This document shows positions 1 to 11,591 of a stretch of 64,000 bases of DNA, in pieces (position 1 is the stretch's first letter; each line of letters starts with the position of its first letter). The notes under the pieces are model-generated. The model searched no databases. It was given only the letters and a program-made list of their open reading frames with translations, and was not told the DNA's origin. Origin of the DNA: Nicotiana tabacum (Eukaryota; Streptophyta; Magnoliopsida; Solanales; Solanaceae); NCBI RefSeq assembly GCF_000715075.1, contig NC_134084.1:3846501-3910500 (forward strand), given 5' to 3'. The translations under genes were made by a program, and so were the position numbers.

Positions 1-43
1 ACTAGAGAAGGGACACAAACTTTCCAGGGAACACCAAAGAAGG

Positions 44-840
44 TTGAACCCTAACATGAAGGAAGTGGTGAAGAAGGAAGTAATAAAGTGGTTCGATACG
101 GGAATTATCTTCCCAATCTCTGACAGCAGCTGGGTTAGACTAGTTCAATGTGTACCTAAAAAGTGTGGCATGACGGTAGTTAAGAATAATAACAACGAAT
201 TGATCTGTACAAGAACAGTCACGGGCTGGAGAATTTGCATGGATTATAGAAAGCTAAATCTAGCCACCCGTAAAGACCACTTCCCACTTCCCTTCATTGA
301 TCAGATGTTAGACAGATAGGCAGGGAGGTCACACTTCTATTTCTGGACGGGTACTCAGGATACAACCAGATCTCCATTGTACTGCAGGCCAGAGAGAAGA
401 CCTCTTTCACTTGCCCTTATGACATTTATGCCTTTCGGATGCCCTTTGGCCTATGCAAGGCACCCGCCATATTCCAACGGTGCATGATGTCCATATTCAC
501 TGACATGGTAGAGGACATAATGGAGGTGTTCATGTATGACTTCTCAGTGGTGGGGAATTCATTTGATGAGTGCTTGATAAATCTGACACGTGTGCTGAAA
601 CGGTGTATCGAGACTAACTTGGTTCTGAACTGGGAGAAGTGCCACTTCATGGTACAATAAGGCATAGTCTTAGGGAACCAAGTTTCAAGCAAAGGAATTG
701 AGGTGGATCGTGCTAAAGTGGATGTAATAGCAAGGCTACCTCCTCCAACTTCAGTTAAAGCAATCAGAAGCTTCCTTGGGCATGCCGGTTTAACCGGAGA
801 TTCATAAAAGACTTCTAAAAAATTACCAACCCTTTCTGTA
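44..840 (+). pseudogene. Athila reverse transcriptase, broken
   Basis: The RT core is spread over three frames. 44-319 encodes the fingers region with MDYRKLN and the FPLPFIDQMLDR motif. A frameshift follows near 320-430. 439-660 carries MPFGLCKAPAIFQ and the palm. The catalytic box normally reads F/YMDDF but here reads FMYDF, so one of the paired catalytic aspartates is a tyrosine. A stop at 658-660 is read through in homologous position by GIVLGNQVSSKGIEVD, followed by the connection motif FLGHAG and another frameshift near 790. The substitution and the three breaks show that it cannot make active enzyme. The family assignment is firm because the sequence leads directly into RNase H and integrase. 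Confidence 0.85.
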
Positions 841-842
841 AG

Positions 843-1235
843 TTGTTAGAAAAAGATCACCCTTTCTTGTTTTCTGATGATTGCAGGGTAGCATTCGAAA
901 AGTTGAAAAAGAGACTAGTCACAGCACCTATCATTATTGCCCCCAACTGGGAGCAACCATTCGAACTCATGTGTGATGCCAGTGACTACGCAGTGGGGGC
1001 AGTGCTGGGACAGCGGAAGGACAAGCTGATGCATCCAATCTACTATGCTAGTAGAACGCTGAGTGGAGCCCAGCTGAACTATACTGTGACTGAGAAGGAG
1101 ATGTTGGCTGTGGTGTTTGCTTTCGACAAGTTCAGATCATATATGATTGGTTCTAAGGTAATTGTATACGCTGATCATGCAACTCTTAGGTACTTGATTG
1201 AGAAGAAGTAGTCTAAGCCGCGCCTGATTCGTTGG
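843..1235 (+). pseudogene. Athila RNase H domain
   Basis: The region encodes the RT-linked RNase H of a gypsy polyprotein. The first catalytic aspartate is in [18 protein letters not shown], the glutamate in [15 protein letters not shown] and a further aspartate in [11 protein letters not shown]. All three motifs are preserved. The reading frame starts in the middle of the polyprotein, so the methionine at 843 is internal and not a true start. An in-frame TAG at 1209-1211 ([10 protein letters not shown]) separates it from the integrase part, which continues in the same frame. Confidence 0.85.
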
Positions 1236-2714
1236 GTGTTGCTGCTGCAAGAATTCAACCTTGAAATTTGTGACCGTAAGGGCATAGAGAACCAAGTCGT
1301 TGATCATCTATCACGACTTGAGGGAGCTGAAAATGCAGTTGAGGTTGAAAATATTCTGGAAACCTTTCCAGACGAGCATCTACTCGCTACTAATCTTGAG
1401 GATGCGTCATGGTATGCAGACTTTGTAAATTACCTGGCCTGCGGTATAGTTCCCTATGACCTTTCATTTGTACAAAAGAAAAAGTTTTATCGTGACTGCC
1501 GCATGTATTATTGGGATGATTCTTACCTATTTAGAATTTGTGTTGATAATATGATCCAGAGGTGTGTCCCCAAGATAGAACAATCTTCTATTTTGCAGGC
1601 TTGTCACTCATCGGCTTATGGAGGACATTTTGGAGGGGTCAGGACAGCTGCGAAAGTGCTTGAGGCCGGATTCTTTTGGCCAACAATGTTTAAAGATACG
1701 TACCAATGGGTGAAGGGCTGCAATGAATGTCAGCGGACCGGGAACATTTCCCGTCGCCATGAGATGCCCATGAACCCAATTCAAGAGGTGGAAGTGTTTG
1801 ATGTCTGGGGGATTGACTTCATGGGTTCCTTCATCAGCTCCTATGGCAATAAGTACATACTTGTTGCTGTGGATTGCGTGTCCAAATGGGTAGAAGCTGC
1901 CGTATTGCCCACTAATGATACAAGAGTGGTGGTGGTGGGGGATTTTAAGAAGAACATATTCACCAGATTTGGGACACCAAGAGCGATTATCAGTAACGGA
2001 GGCACTCACTTCTGTAATAGAGCTTTCGAGAAGTTGCTTGCAAAGTATGATGTACGCCACAAGGTGGCTATTCCTTATCACCCGCAAACTAGTGGGCAGG
2101 TTGAAGTGTCCAACAGAGAGATAAAGAGTGTGCTAACCAAGACTGTGAATGCCACAAGAACTGATTGGGCGAAAAAGTTAGATGATGCACTCTGGGCCTA
2201 TAGAACTACTTTTAAAACATCGATTGGTATGTCACCATATAAGCTGGTGTTTGGGAAGGCCTGCCATTTGCTAATGGAACTTGAACATAGAGCGTGGTGG
2301 GAACTAAAACAGCTGAATCTAGACATCGAGGCTGCGGACACAACGAGAATCACAGAATTGCATGAGCTCGACGAGTTCAGACATCTTGCTTTTGAGAGCA
2401 CAAGGTTGTACAAGGAAAGAATGAAGAGGTTGCACGACAAGAACATTGTGGAGCGAAATTTCAATCCTGGAGATATGGTGTTGCTTTATAACTCACGATT
2501 AAGGCTATTTCCGGGTAAACTCAGGTCACGATGGTCTGGACCATTTAGAGTGGTCGAAGTTTTCCCTTCAGGTGCTATCGAGATTGCCACAGAGAAAGAC
2601 TCTCGTACATTTAGAGTCAATGGGTAGAGATTGAAACTATATGTGGGCATGATCAAACCAAAGGAAGTGTCTGAGCTACACCTGACTGAACCACAGAGGT
2701 CGAGCGAGCCTTAA
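1236..2714 (+). pseudogene. Athila integrase and C-terminal tail
   Basis: This is the longest open stretch of the element (463 codons, then a TAG at 2625-2627 and 29 more in-frame codons to TAA at 2712-2714). It starts with the end of RNase H, including the DHLSRLE motif. It then shows the integrase zinc-binding HHCC domain ([11 protein letters not shown] and CNECQR) and the DDE core. The first catalytic Asp is in WGIDFMG, and the Glu in [11 protein letters not shown]. The second Asp is expected in IISDGGTHF but the sequence reads IISNGGTHF, so an Asp-to-Asn change removes a catalytic residue. The C-terminal part has the usual [20 protein letters not shown] segment that precedes the DNA-binding tail. 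Confidence 0.9.
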
Positions 2715-2757
2715 ATGAGATCATTTGTATCGTGCCGTGAAGTTAAATCAGGCGCTG

Positions 2758-2775
2758 CGTGGGAGGCAACCCACG
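2758..2775 (+). promoter_or_regulatory. Conserved post-pol hairpin of Athila-like elements
   Basis: The sequence cgtggg-aggcaa-cccacg forms a perfect 6-bp stem with a 6-nt loop, 44 nt after the end of pol. A GGGAGGCAACCC hairpin at this position recurs in plant Athila-type elements as I know them. Its function is not established. It probably acts in the RNA. Confidence 0.55.
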
Positions 2776-2834
2776 AATGTGTTGTAAGTGTAATGCATAA
2801 CTTCATGAAAAAAAAGTAGCAGGAACACTCCCAG

Positions 2835-2998
2835 ACCACGGTCCCAGCGTAACCGCGGTCGGACCTCGGTCAAGGACCTCCTCTGAAAGAAGTCTACCAC
2901 GGTCCCAGCGTAACCGCGGTAGGACCGCGGTCAAATACCCTTTTTGAAAGAGGTCTACCGCGGTCCCAGCGTAACCGCGACAGACCAGCGCGAGCCAG
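2835..2998 (+). repeat. 61-bp GC-rich tandem repeat, three copies
   Basis: Units start at 2835, 2896 and 2957 and share ACCRCGGTCCCAGCGTAACC followed by a variable spacer. Related motifs recur in the 3' LTR near 6573-6600 and 6640-6675. The block is much richer in G and C than its surroundings and contains many CpG sites. Confidence 0.85.
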
Positions 2999-2999
2999 G

Positions 3000-3702
3000 T
3001 AAGTTGTAGAATTTTTTCCCCTTTTTTACCCCTTTTTAATAAACCTAACCCCCCACTATTCCCCCATCCCCTTCTTTCTTCTCTTCTCTCTTTCACACCA
3101 TCTCCTATCCCTCAAACCCCCATTGTTGCCCCTCCTTTCTTCTCCATCTCTCTCTCTCCACAACCTATCCCTTCCATTCATCCTCAAGGTAAGCTTCTCT
3201 ATTCTTTTCTCTTTCTTTTACATAACTTAGTGTAATGAGTAGTCTAAATTAGTTTCAATTAAACCCTAGGTAGTGTTTTAGTGTAATTTTTTTCCTTTCT
3301 TTTCTTTCCTTTTCTCCATTATTTGCTTCTTTTGGCCATGATTGATGTTTAAATGGTTGGGTTTTCATTGTGCTTAACTTGGGGGCGATTTTTAGAATGT
3401 TTGGAGGCCTAAACAAAGTTTTTAGGGTGAAGCTTGGTGGAGGGGTCTAAATGGCCAAAAATTGGGGTGTGTTGTAAAATTTTGGAGCACTTTGTGCCCT
3501 TCTTAGTTTGTGCTGGTGGTAGCATTTGACATGATTCACTTGTGGGAGATTGTGTGGGGTATTATATGGAGGAATTGTAGAATTAATAGTGGTGTGAGGG
3601 CAATAGTGGAGGTTGTCAACTTTGGTCACCTTACTAATTGGGTATACTGGCATTGATTGATAAAAGGAAACTGTTTAGGATGCATCTGATTGTTACCCTG
3701 AA
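3000..3702 (+). other. Athila 3' non-coding spacer
   Basis: This stretch between the 61-bp repeats and the 3' ORF shows no coding potential. It has a long pyrimidine-rich part (3015-3190, with CTTTCTTCTCTTCTC-like runs) and then AT-rich sequence. Confidence 0.6.
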
Positions 3703-4826
3703 TTGTCTGCATGTAATATGGCCCGAAAAAGGCGAAAGAGCTCAGCAAGCACTTCACAAATGCCAATATATGATGCCACCAGGTTCCAGTCACAGGAGGC
3801 AGAGGACGCGTTTCATGCTAAGGCCACCAAAAGCTTTATCCCTGAGATTCCTTTTGACAGGGCTGCCCTCCGTATGGAAAAAGCAGACATGTATGAGGAA
3901 ATTGGACGGAGGGAGATGGAGTTCTTGTTTGATGAACCTGAAACGGCAAACCCAATATTAGTCTGGGAGTTCTACGCTGCCCGGAATATTTGTGTCGGTC
4001 TGTGATTGTGCGGGGCAGGGTGGTAGATGCCTTAATTCTGAAGATTCGCCAGGTCTTGCAGCTGCCCCAGTTCACTGGTGACATTGATCATTACCACGAC
4101 GCCCAAGGGGTCACTTGGGACACTATGATTGAGACAATCTGCGCAGGGGGTCGACCAATCTGGCTACAGGAAAACATTACCCTTCACTCCAAATCGTTCA
4201 CACATGAGGCTAAGTGCTGGTTAACCATTATTTGCAGCCGGTTATTTCCCACGGGCAACACGACAGATGTGAACTACCTACGGGCTCTATTGGTGTGGTG
4301 CTTCATCACCAAGAAAGACTTTGATGTGGCGAGAATTATTGGAGATGAAATGATCCTTCGGTCACCTCTGCTATCTAAGGAGTTTTACTTTCCCTCACTT
4401 GTGACGAGGTTGTGTCTGCTGGATGGTGTCCCCACCAATCCTAAAGATGGAGCTTTGCCCGCAAAAGCGACATTCAGAGCTTCAAAGATCACAGTGGGCA
4501 GAGATGCACCCACAACCAGTGAGCTTGATGATGAGGATGATGCCCCAGCACCCATGGTACTATCCAGGAGATCCTATGATGGAGCTGGATCCTCTCGGCG
4601 ACCCCATACTGGGGCAAGGTTCTCTAGATCACTATCCAGCCGACCCATGTTGCATTTTTTGGAGGAAGAGGTGGCAGATCTTCGCTCCTCGGTGGATGGC
4701 CTGCATGTGCGTATGGATGCCATGTCTCAGCGGCAAGCCATGTCTGAGAGCCGGATGATAGCTTGGTTCCGTACTTTGGGGAGGGCTTGTCATGTGGATC
4801 CCAACACCGTCTCCGACTCCGAGTGA
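3703..4826 (+). pseudogene. Athila 3' ORF, plant-transposon-type domain, frameshifted
   Basis: Two overlapping frames make one protein. 3703-4005 encodes the N-terminal part (the likely true start is the methionine at 3718, MARKRRKSS). After a frameshift near 3985-4000 the frame ending at 4826 continues with VRGRVVDALI, a long helical domain, a basic serine-rich stretch and a C-terminal coiled-coil (EEEVADLRSSVDGLHVRMD). The position after integrase is where Athila elements carry an extra ORF, sometimes called env-like. I see no signal peptide or membrane segment, so an envelope role is not supported. The layout matches the 'putative plant transposon protein' domain family. Its biochemical role is unknown. 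Confidence 0.7.
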
Positions 4827-6331
4827 TGCTCAGGGAAGTCTTCTTACCCTTTTGCACTTTATTTGTGTTATGACATGGGGACATGCCATATTCTTTTTAT
4901 GTGGGGTGGGAGACTTGCTTTAGTGGTGTATTGTTAGTGTACATATACATTGGTTGTAAAATAAATAAATGTAGGAGACTCTTCCTGAGGACGGACCACT
5001 TGGACAGTACTCTTGAGGGAAGTAGTCCATTTAGATTTTTTTATTTTCTTTTTCTTTTTAGGAAGTGTAGTAATTCCTCCTTGGTTTTTATTTTGACCAC
5101 GGTTCTTTTCCAAGGGCTTTTCTTGAACCGGGTTAGGTAGATTTTTCTTTAATATTTTTAGGACCCTTAGGACTCTATTGGACTAAGATGGGTGAGGGCA
5201 AGAATGCAACCTGTAATGTACACACCTGCAAATAACTAAAAGGAACTTAAGGGTGCGACGTCTAGGCTCGTTTGTAGACTCGTAATTTTATGCCTTAATT
5301 CTGTACACCTTGTCTTTATTGAACGCTCACGTGATTGTGTTGACAAACTAATTCGGAATGAGATACATGCCAAGTGTGTGTGAGATAATACTTGTATTAT
5401 GTGCTTGCATACGATACCTAGAACTTGTCATGTGTGTTTACAAAGCGAAATAGAAGTTGTTTGGCCTTAGAGATGATTGAGGCAGTTCCTTGTGTAGCTT
5501 GTATAATTATGAATCCACCTGTACATATTGCCATAGTTAACCTCTTCGATCCTGAAGCCTGTTCTTTGATAACCTTACAATAACCTACATCCTTGTGTTT
5601 GAATAGTTTGACTGTTTGAACCTGTACCTCCTAGAAGCACTTGAATCGTTAAAGAGCATATAAAAGTCAAAGTGTGGGGTAGTAATGGAGTGGGAAAAGG
5701 AAAATCAAGAAAATACTTGAATGGTGCAATGGCTGTTAAAAAAAAAAAAAGAGGCCAGTTGCACCTAAAGAAAAGTGGGGGTAACCTATGAAACAAGTGT
5801 GGAAGAATGATTGGGTTAAACATGGAAATTGGAATAAAGGGAACGATTGTATTAAAAGTGCTTAGGGAGGTTAGTCACTATATCCAAATATATCCTACCT
5901 GTCCCTTAGCCTACATTATAACCAAATAAAGACCTCTTGATCTTGGACTGAACAACTCGATTAGTAAAGTATTACACTAAGGGCAAACTTATGGTGTATC
6001 TGTGTGGCATGCGAATATTCTTTGCTGAGAGTGAGTGGATTCGTTTTATCTATATGTTCCTTGTTGCTTGATTTTATGTATGTGGAACTTCTCTCAGAAA
6101 TGTGATGTGAGGGCATGTGACTCGGGAAGAAAAAGCAAGTTTTCAACTCTATTTAGAGTAAGCACGAGTGTGGCATGGCATTAGAGTCTTCATCTGAGGT
6201 GTGGCTGTTGCACTGCTTAGACTGTTCTTTCATAATGGTGGGTGTGACATAAACTGGGTAATGCATCGAACGATTAGGCCTAGAAGTGTGGTTCAACTTG
6301 CTCGAGGACGAGCAAAGATTTAAGTATGGGG
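4827..6331 (+). other. Athila 3' untranslated region with polypurine tract
   Basis: About 1.5 kb without convincing coding sequence leads up to the 3' LTR. At its end, CTCGAGGACGAGCAAAGATT (6301-6320) and the purine-rich TAAGTATGGGGTG (6321-6333) form the polypurine tract that primes plus-strand DNA synthesis. This pair of motifs is typical of Athila-type elements. Confidence 0.75.
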
Positions 6332-7624
6332 TGTTGATAATAGGTGAATTGGATTATAATTAGGCCCTAAAGAACCACCTTCTTGTATAGTTCTTATGGT
6401 AAATTGTGATAACAAAATGCCCTGATTAGTGCTTTCATGCTTTGCAGGCTATATACAATAAAAGCAGTCTATGGAGTACTTTTGGGATCAATTATAGAGA
6501 AAAAGAGGTCAATCTTACAATATCCGCTAAGTGTACCACGCGAAGGCAGCAAAACCAGAACTGGAGATGGACTGCCGCGGTCCCGGCGTAACCGCAGTCG
6601 GACCAGACAGAAGGCTGTTGCGGATTCTGAGAGGCTAGTAGGCCACGGTCCTGGCATAACCGCGGTAGGACCGCGATAGGAAGCGGAAAATTGAGGAACT
6701 GAAGTGCAAAATACGGGATTTTTAGCCCAAAACCCTATATTAAACAATAGAACTCGCCCAAGGGAGGCATGGAATGTTTTTAGAGTACTTTGGCAAGAAA
6801 AACAAGTGTGAGAGATCACCCAAAATATCATATTTTCTTCTTCTCTTTATTTTTCTGGCAATTTTGATCATGAATATTTTCATAGTTTATTTACCCATTG
6901 TCATGAGTAGCTAAATCCTTTGTCTAGGGTTTTGATAGAACCTATTGAAGGATGAACTTATTGATTATGTTAATATAGTTTACCAGTTTAATCTCTATTT
7001 GTTCAACTACGTGTTTATTGTAGTTAATTGACAGGATCCTCAATTAGCTGTGCCTATTTAGTATGCATAACTCGGGAGAGAGTGCATATTTAGGTAATTA
7101 TTGAACAACATCACTCTCAAAGTATTAGAGGGATTTATAACTGCGGGTTTAAAGGCGGGATTAGGGATAACGAAGTCTTGGGTGCAATCTAAAGTGAACT
7201 GTAATAAATAAAGCCAGCGTATCTCGGGAGAGTGCGTCTAGTAAATTATCGTGATTACTCGGGAGAGATTCACGGTAAAAAGAGTGTTCATGATTGATAG
7301 AGATGTGTTGGTAAATCTATATGAAACATAAACAGAAGGGATTCCATCAATAGGGGAAATCACTACCTTAGAACCTTCTCGTTATTGTTCACAACTTAAG
7401 CATATTTAGTTTACGACTGTTTATTGACTTTCAATCTTAGCTATTAAATATACCATCAACTTTTATTCACAACGTTTGGGGAAGTTGATTCTAAAGAATT
7501 TAGTAAGTCTAACGAAAGTAATTGATAGGTTAATTCTCTGTGGATTCGACTCTGGTCATAAATACTCAGGTTATATTTACAACGTCCGCATTGTCCTTTT
7601 ATAAGGCATAGTTGGGCGTGATCA
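6332..7624 (+). repeat. 3' LTR of the Athila element
   Basis: The LTR begins after the polypurine tract with TGTTGATAATAGG (6332; TGATAA at 6335 is the alternative border) and ends with GGGCGTGATCA at 7624, which obeys the TG..CA rule. Its length is about 1.29 kb. It contains two GC-rich motifs of the type ACCGCGGTCC (6573-6675). The repeated CTCGGGAGAG near 7072, 7223 and 7260 is also visible. The 5' LTR is outside the window, so age cannot be estimated. Confidence 0.8.
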
Positions 7625-9497
7625 TACTTCAAAACTATTTTCTTGAAAATCGCCTTACGCTTCTCCTCTCGGTGGGCGCTCTCGATCTCCAAAATAAGAG
7701 TCTAAAGAGAAAAAGAGCCGAAAAGAGTCAGTAAGAATAAAAAGGAGAAAAGACGCAAGGTACAAGAACAAAAACAAGGATGCCAACTCACCCGCAAAGC
7801 CATTCCCGATACGCTTAACAACAGATCGATATCCTTAAAGATCGTCCTGTTCTCACTGCCAAAGTAAATAGGGACCAAAGAGGAGACCACACTCTCTGTG
7901 TTGGTCAACAGGTTGCAGTCCGAAGGGATGACTATCAAATGAGAAGATCCATCCATTCTCACCTCGACCCGAGTAAACCCCTCATCGAATATCTTCTCCT
8001 CCTCGGGGTCGACGTCGGAGCTGGATTCATAATCATTTACGGCCACTCCTTTCTCCCTCTCCTCGACGGAGAAAGGAATGTCAACCCGCCCTAACGTTTA
8101 TGGATCACTCCACGAAATGACTTCAGCTGCCTCTGATCGTGCCCCTCCTTCCACGGAAGCAATCTCTACATTTTAAGGGGGCGCAATCTCTACGTCCAAA
8201 GCCACACCGCTCTCCAGTACGTTTGTGGCCCGCTTGGGGTCGCCTCCCATTGGCTCTTCATTCTCTGTCACCTCGTCGCCAATCATTATCCTCTGCCTAT
8301 TTAATGGAACCACCACCTCCTCACCTTGAGGCGAATCATCCACTAAATGTAAAATCGGAGAAGTCGGAGTCTCCGCTAAAGGGGCAGCCACCCGACGACC
8401 AAGTCTACGCGGGGCCGAGGCCGGATAAGAAGCAGCAACTTGTACGGACTTGCGTACAGTCACAGCGAGTAAAGACTCGATCGAGGCACCCAGTTGACGG
8501 AAAGCATAGGTGGGAGCCTTGGCTTTCCTCGGAACCCTCTGACCTAACAACAAAGAAAAACCATGTAAGTGAAAAAAAGAACGGCATTACGGACAAAATA
8601 ACTAAAGATCAAAACTTGACTTACCGGTCGAAGAAGGTTTACATCCAAATTTCTTATTGAACGATGACCACTCACGGATCCCCACCGTGTAGGGAAAAAT
8701 CTAAGCCACCCAGTCACGAATATCGGCGACCAACGAAGGAGGATCCTTCTCGACTGCACAAAAATAAGAACGATCAAGTCACCGTAGAAATAACAAACGA
8801 TCAGTTAACAAAAACACTTACGGGCAAAGTTCCATTCCTCGGGGAATCCACTAAGGTTCGCTACCACATGCTCGGTTTTGATGTAGAAATAGTTGACCCA
8901 AAATTGACGATTTGTCTTATCGTTCATTTTCACCACTAGTCCTTTGGTCCCGCGGTAGCGGAGGTGTATTATCGTACCTCGGTGAAAGCTTGGTGCGAAA
9001 AGATATAGAAAATGGCAGATAGAAATTCCACGGTCGGCCAACTCTGTGTACTTTATCAACATAATAAAGAGTTTATAGATGTAAGGAGAGCTGGGCCGAA
9101 CAGATGCTGTAGTAGCGGCAAAATTCCTCTGCCAACGGGGGAAGGGGAAGAGAATAACCCACTTAAAATAGGTACGCATAAAATGCGCAATACCCAGGAT
9201 GGTGAATGTGGATCATATCGTCCCAGCTCTGACCAGGTCGATGTGAGCAGGGATGTTGTACTTGGCCTTAAGCCCGGCAAGATGAACCGATCCCATCTCG
9301 GATTTTACAAGCTCAGGCTCGTCAGCAGGTGATTTCGAGAAGTCCAACCTGGTCCTATCACCATAAGGAACGATTTCTTCCACAATGGAAAAGCTTTTAT
9401 CCTCCGCAACAATGGCCTCTCCATCGTGAGCAGGCAAGGCCACTAACAACGGAACCGAGTCAAGGGTCTCCTCACGATTCGAAGATGCACTAGACAT
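7625..9497 (-). pseudogene. Four-exon gypsy-type transposon-domain gene, disrupted by the Athila insertion
   Basis: Exon 1 (9497 to ~8822) starts MSSASSNREE and carries VPYGDRTRLDFSKSP, then the block YRGTKGLVVKMNDKTNRQFW and GFPEEWNF, which resembles the plant 'putative gypsy type transposon' domain (PF04195-like). A TGA at 9213-9215 interrupts it. Donor GTAAGT follows. Exon 2 (~8756-8627) reads VEKDPPSLVADIRDW, with an in-frame stop after WVA, and ends at a GTAAGT donor. Exon 3 (~8547-7788) starts with GQRVPRKAKAP after a TTAG acceptor and continues through an acidic stretch (SSSDVDPEEE), with stops near 8175 and 8090. Exon 4 begins TLILEIESAHREEKRKAIF after CTCTTTAG (~7700) and is cut at 7625 by the Athila LTR. 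Its role is unknown. Such genes are usually transposon-borne. Confidence 0.65.
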
Positions 9498-9670
9498 CTT
9501 TTGTTATATTTGTGTGAGGGAATTGAAAGTGCGGGAATTGAAAGTGCAAGAAGTGACAATGGCAAGAGTTGCAGAAAGTAGGAATGCAAGGAGAGGAAGA
9601 AGAAGAAGAGGAACATATACGCAGGTTCGAAAGACTGGAAAATGTAAATTCTCATGCAAAGGGTTTCCCC

Positions 9671-9682
9671 CTTTTATTTATA
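9671..9682 (-). promoter_or_regulatory. TATA-box-like element upstream of the minus-strand pseudogene
   Basis: Read on the minus strand this is TATAAATAAAAG, about 175 bp upstream of the ATG at 9497. The interval between them is purine/pyrimidine-rich leader without coding sequence. It is a plausible core promoter, though the motif alone is weak evidence in AT-rich DNA. Confidence 0.4.
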
Positions 9683-9989
9683 GAGAACACCGATGTACAA
9701 ATCGAGAAAAATAATTGTCAAATACACTGGGATCGAAACACCAGGGACACAAGAAACGAGGCAACGCATTGAGAGGCGTAATGATTATGCATGGAGTTGT
9801 GACGTCATTTCTGAAGCGATATCATTAAGAGTGGCTCGCAAAATGCCACGTCACCAACTCGGCCACAATTCTCACTACTCGACCTTCCCATTTGAATCTC
9901 CCCAAACTGTGATTAACGAAGTCCGCTCATCAAGGTCGACCAAAAGGCGACCTCGATAAGCGGAGGGACTAGCTGTATGGGTCAAAATT

Positions 9990-10790
9990 CGACCGAGGAA
10001 ATTTAGCACGAGGAAGATAATTATCGTGAGAATCGTAACTTATCATAGGCAGTTCGGCCGAGGTCGGTCAATGGCGAACGGAATGAAGTGTTAAGTGGCT
10101 TATCAGGGTCGAGGTCGTACACAAGATTGAAGGAACCTGCTGGCGAGCTGATTAACCGGGGCCGAGGTCAAGCACCCAGGCCAGTAATAACAACTAGTTA
10201 TGCGATAAGATATTTTAGGGGAATATTCTATCGAATATTTATTGCCTCTGTACTTTGGATTAGGTAAGGGGTATGTCCCATATAAATAGAAAGTTAGAAA
10301 GAAGAAAAGAGGCATGTAATATTCCATTTTGATAAGAACACTTTTGAAAATCAAGCTCTCTAGATAAATACAAAGAACAACTTTGTGAGAGAGATTCGAT
10401 CTTTACATTCTATCCATTGTCATTTCCACCAGATCCGAGAAAGTATATAATATTCCCTCATATTCTTGTCTTACATCATTGTCAGAAAGAAGAATCATCC
10501 ACCTCATTTGATATTTGGGTGAATCATTCTCTCTATTTACATTCCTTGCCATTTAGCATATTTATTGCTTATCATTATTCCCCACTCATTAATAGTAGCT
10601 TCATTTATTATACATTGTATTAAATCGGTTTAAATGCACCCCCACATTATTCGAACAAACATTCTTCAGATCTAGAAGTTATTATGTTTAACTAGAATTT
10701 ATCCTTTATCTTCTTATTTAATTAATTTAACAAAAGGTCTCATACTTTTTGTGAAACAATATTGCAAGTCGACACGTGTCTATATCCCCC
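9990..10790 (+). repeat. LTR-like sequence (borders uncertain)
   Basis: The stretch has the build of a plant LTR. A GC-richer first part repeats GGTCGAGGTCG and GGCCGAGGTCGG motifs. CATATAAATAG at about 10278 could be a TATA box. Then comes a pyrimidine-rich leader. The GGCCGAGG motifs resemble LTRs of Solanaceae Tat-like gypsy elements. I see no polyprotein attached on the plus strand and no second copy, so it may be a solo LTR or the LTR of the disrupted minus-strand element next to it. The ends were not determined. Confidence 0.4.
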
Positions 10791-10799
10791 GCATCCCCG

Positions 10800-11591
10800 G
10801 TGTCTAGCAACTCGTCGAACTCTTCCTTGTGCTAACTTTTCACCGAATGGGTAAAAATCTTGTTTTAGATAGATAAAAAATTAAATGATACTAATAAAAA
10901 GAAAACAGAATATGATAATAAGTCACTATTCTTTAGTTGTAATAAAATTAGCAAGTATGATCATATGTTGTTGTCTGTTATTCGGTTACTCCACGTAGTT
11001 GGAGTTTTCATGTTAGCTATAGCCAGCTAGGTAATAGGTAATTGACCACCTCGATTAAAAGATAAAAAACGTTGGTATAATGTTATTTGACAGTGAATCT
11101 GAACGCAGACAATATAGTTATTTGCTTGAATGATTTTAATGTAATGTTAATAATAAAAAATTATTCTTATTTATTTATGTTTATCATAGAGAAATAATAA
11201 ATGTATTGCTTGTTTTTTGTATTTAATTAAAATCATGAAGCACCGATTGTCGACGGGTCGCAAAGAGGGGTGATGGAGGGCAACAGGCTAATGGAGCTTG
11301 TGTATTTTCTGTTTGACTGAACTTAATGTTTTCAACAAAAAAAATATAGATATATACATATAAAAATTACTATAATTTTAATAAATATTAAATTTTGAAT
11401 CCATTATTTTAAAAGTATAATGAATTTAGCATAAGAGTTGAATTCATCGAGCGGAGACGGGTAGAATGCTTAAGTTATGAGTTTACAAAACGTAGTAAAT
11501 TTAACTCAAATCTTATATATATTAAAAAAATAAAAAATAAATACAAGTAATAAATTTCGAATTATCAAATAAATTGTGCCACCAAAACTTA
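10800..11591. other. AT-rich spacer, nothing recognised
   Basis: I see no coding sequence, element ends or RNA gene. The stretch is AT-rich with short A-runs. Confidence 0.6.

Larger units (their letters stand above)
1..7624 (+). mobile_element. Athila-type Ty3/gypsy LTR retrotransposon, 5' truncated by the window edge
   Basis: The 3' two thirds of a Ty3/gypsy element are present in the order reverse transcriptase, RNase H, integrase, long 3' untranslated region with a second ORF, polypurine tract and 3' LTR. The integrase sequence, the hairpin just after pol, the extra ORF between integrase and LTR, and the LTR border ending in GGGCGTGATCA are features I know from plant Athila elements. The 5' LTR, gag and protease lie outside the window. 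The LTR ends at 7624 inside exon 4 of a minus-strand pseudogene, so this element inserted into that gene. TACTT (7625-7629) is the expected target duplication but its partner is not visible. Pol contains several frameshifts and two catalytic substitutions, so the copy is dead. Confidence 0.88.

Noticed and set aside
1608..2087. Minus-strand ORF of 159 codons
   Set aside because: It is antisense to the clearly recognisable Athila integrase.
3703..4826. Retroviral envelope-like gene in the Athila element
   Set aside because: No signal peptide, membrane segment or cleavage site is visible; the protein looks like the plant-transposon-type domain with a coiled-coil tail.
8139..8660. Plus-strand ORF of 173 codons
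   Set aside because: It is antisense to exons 2 and 3 of the minus-strand transposon-domain pseudogene, which has matching splice sites and family motifs.
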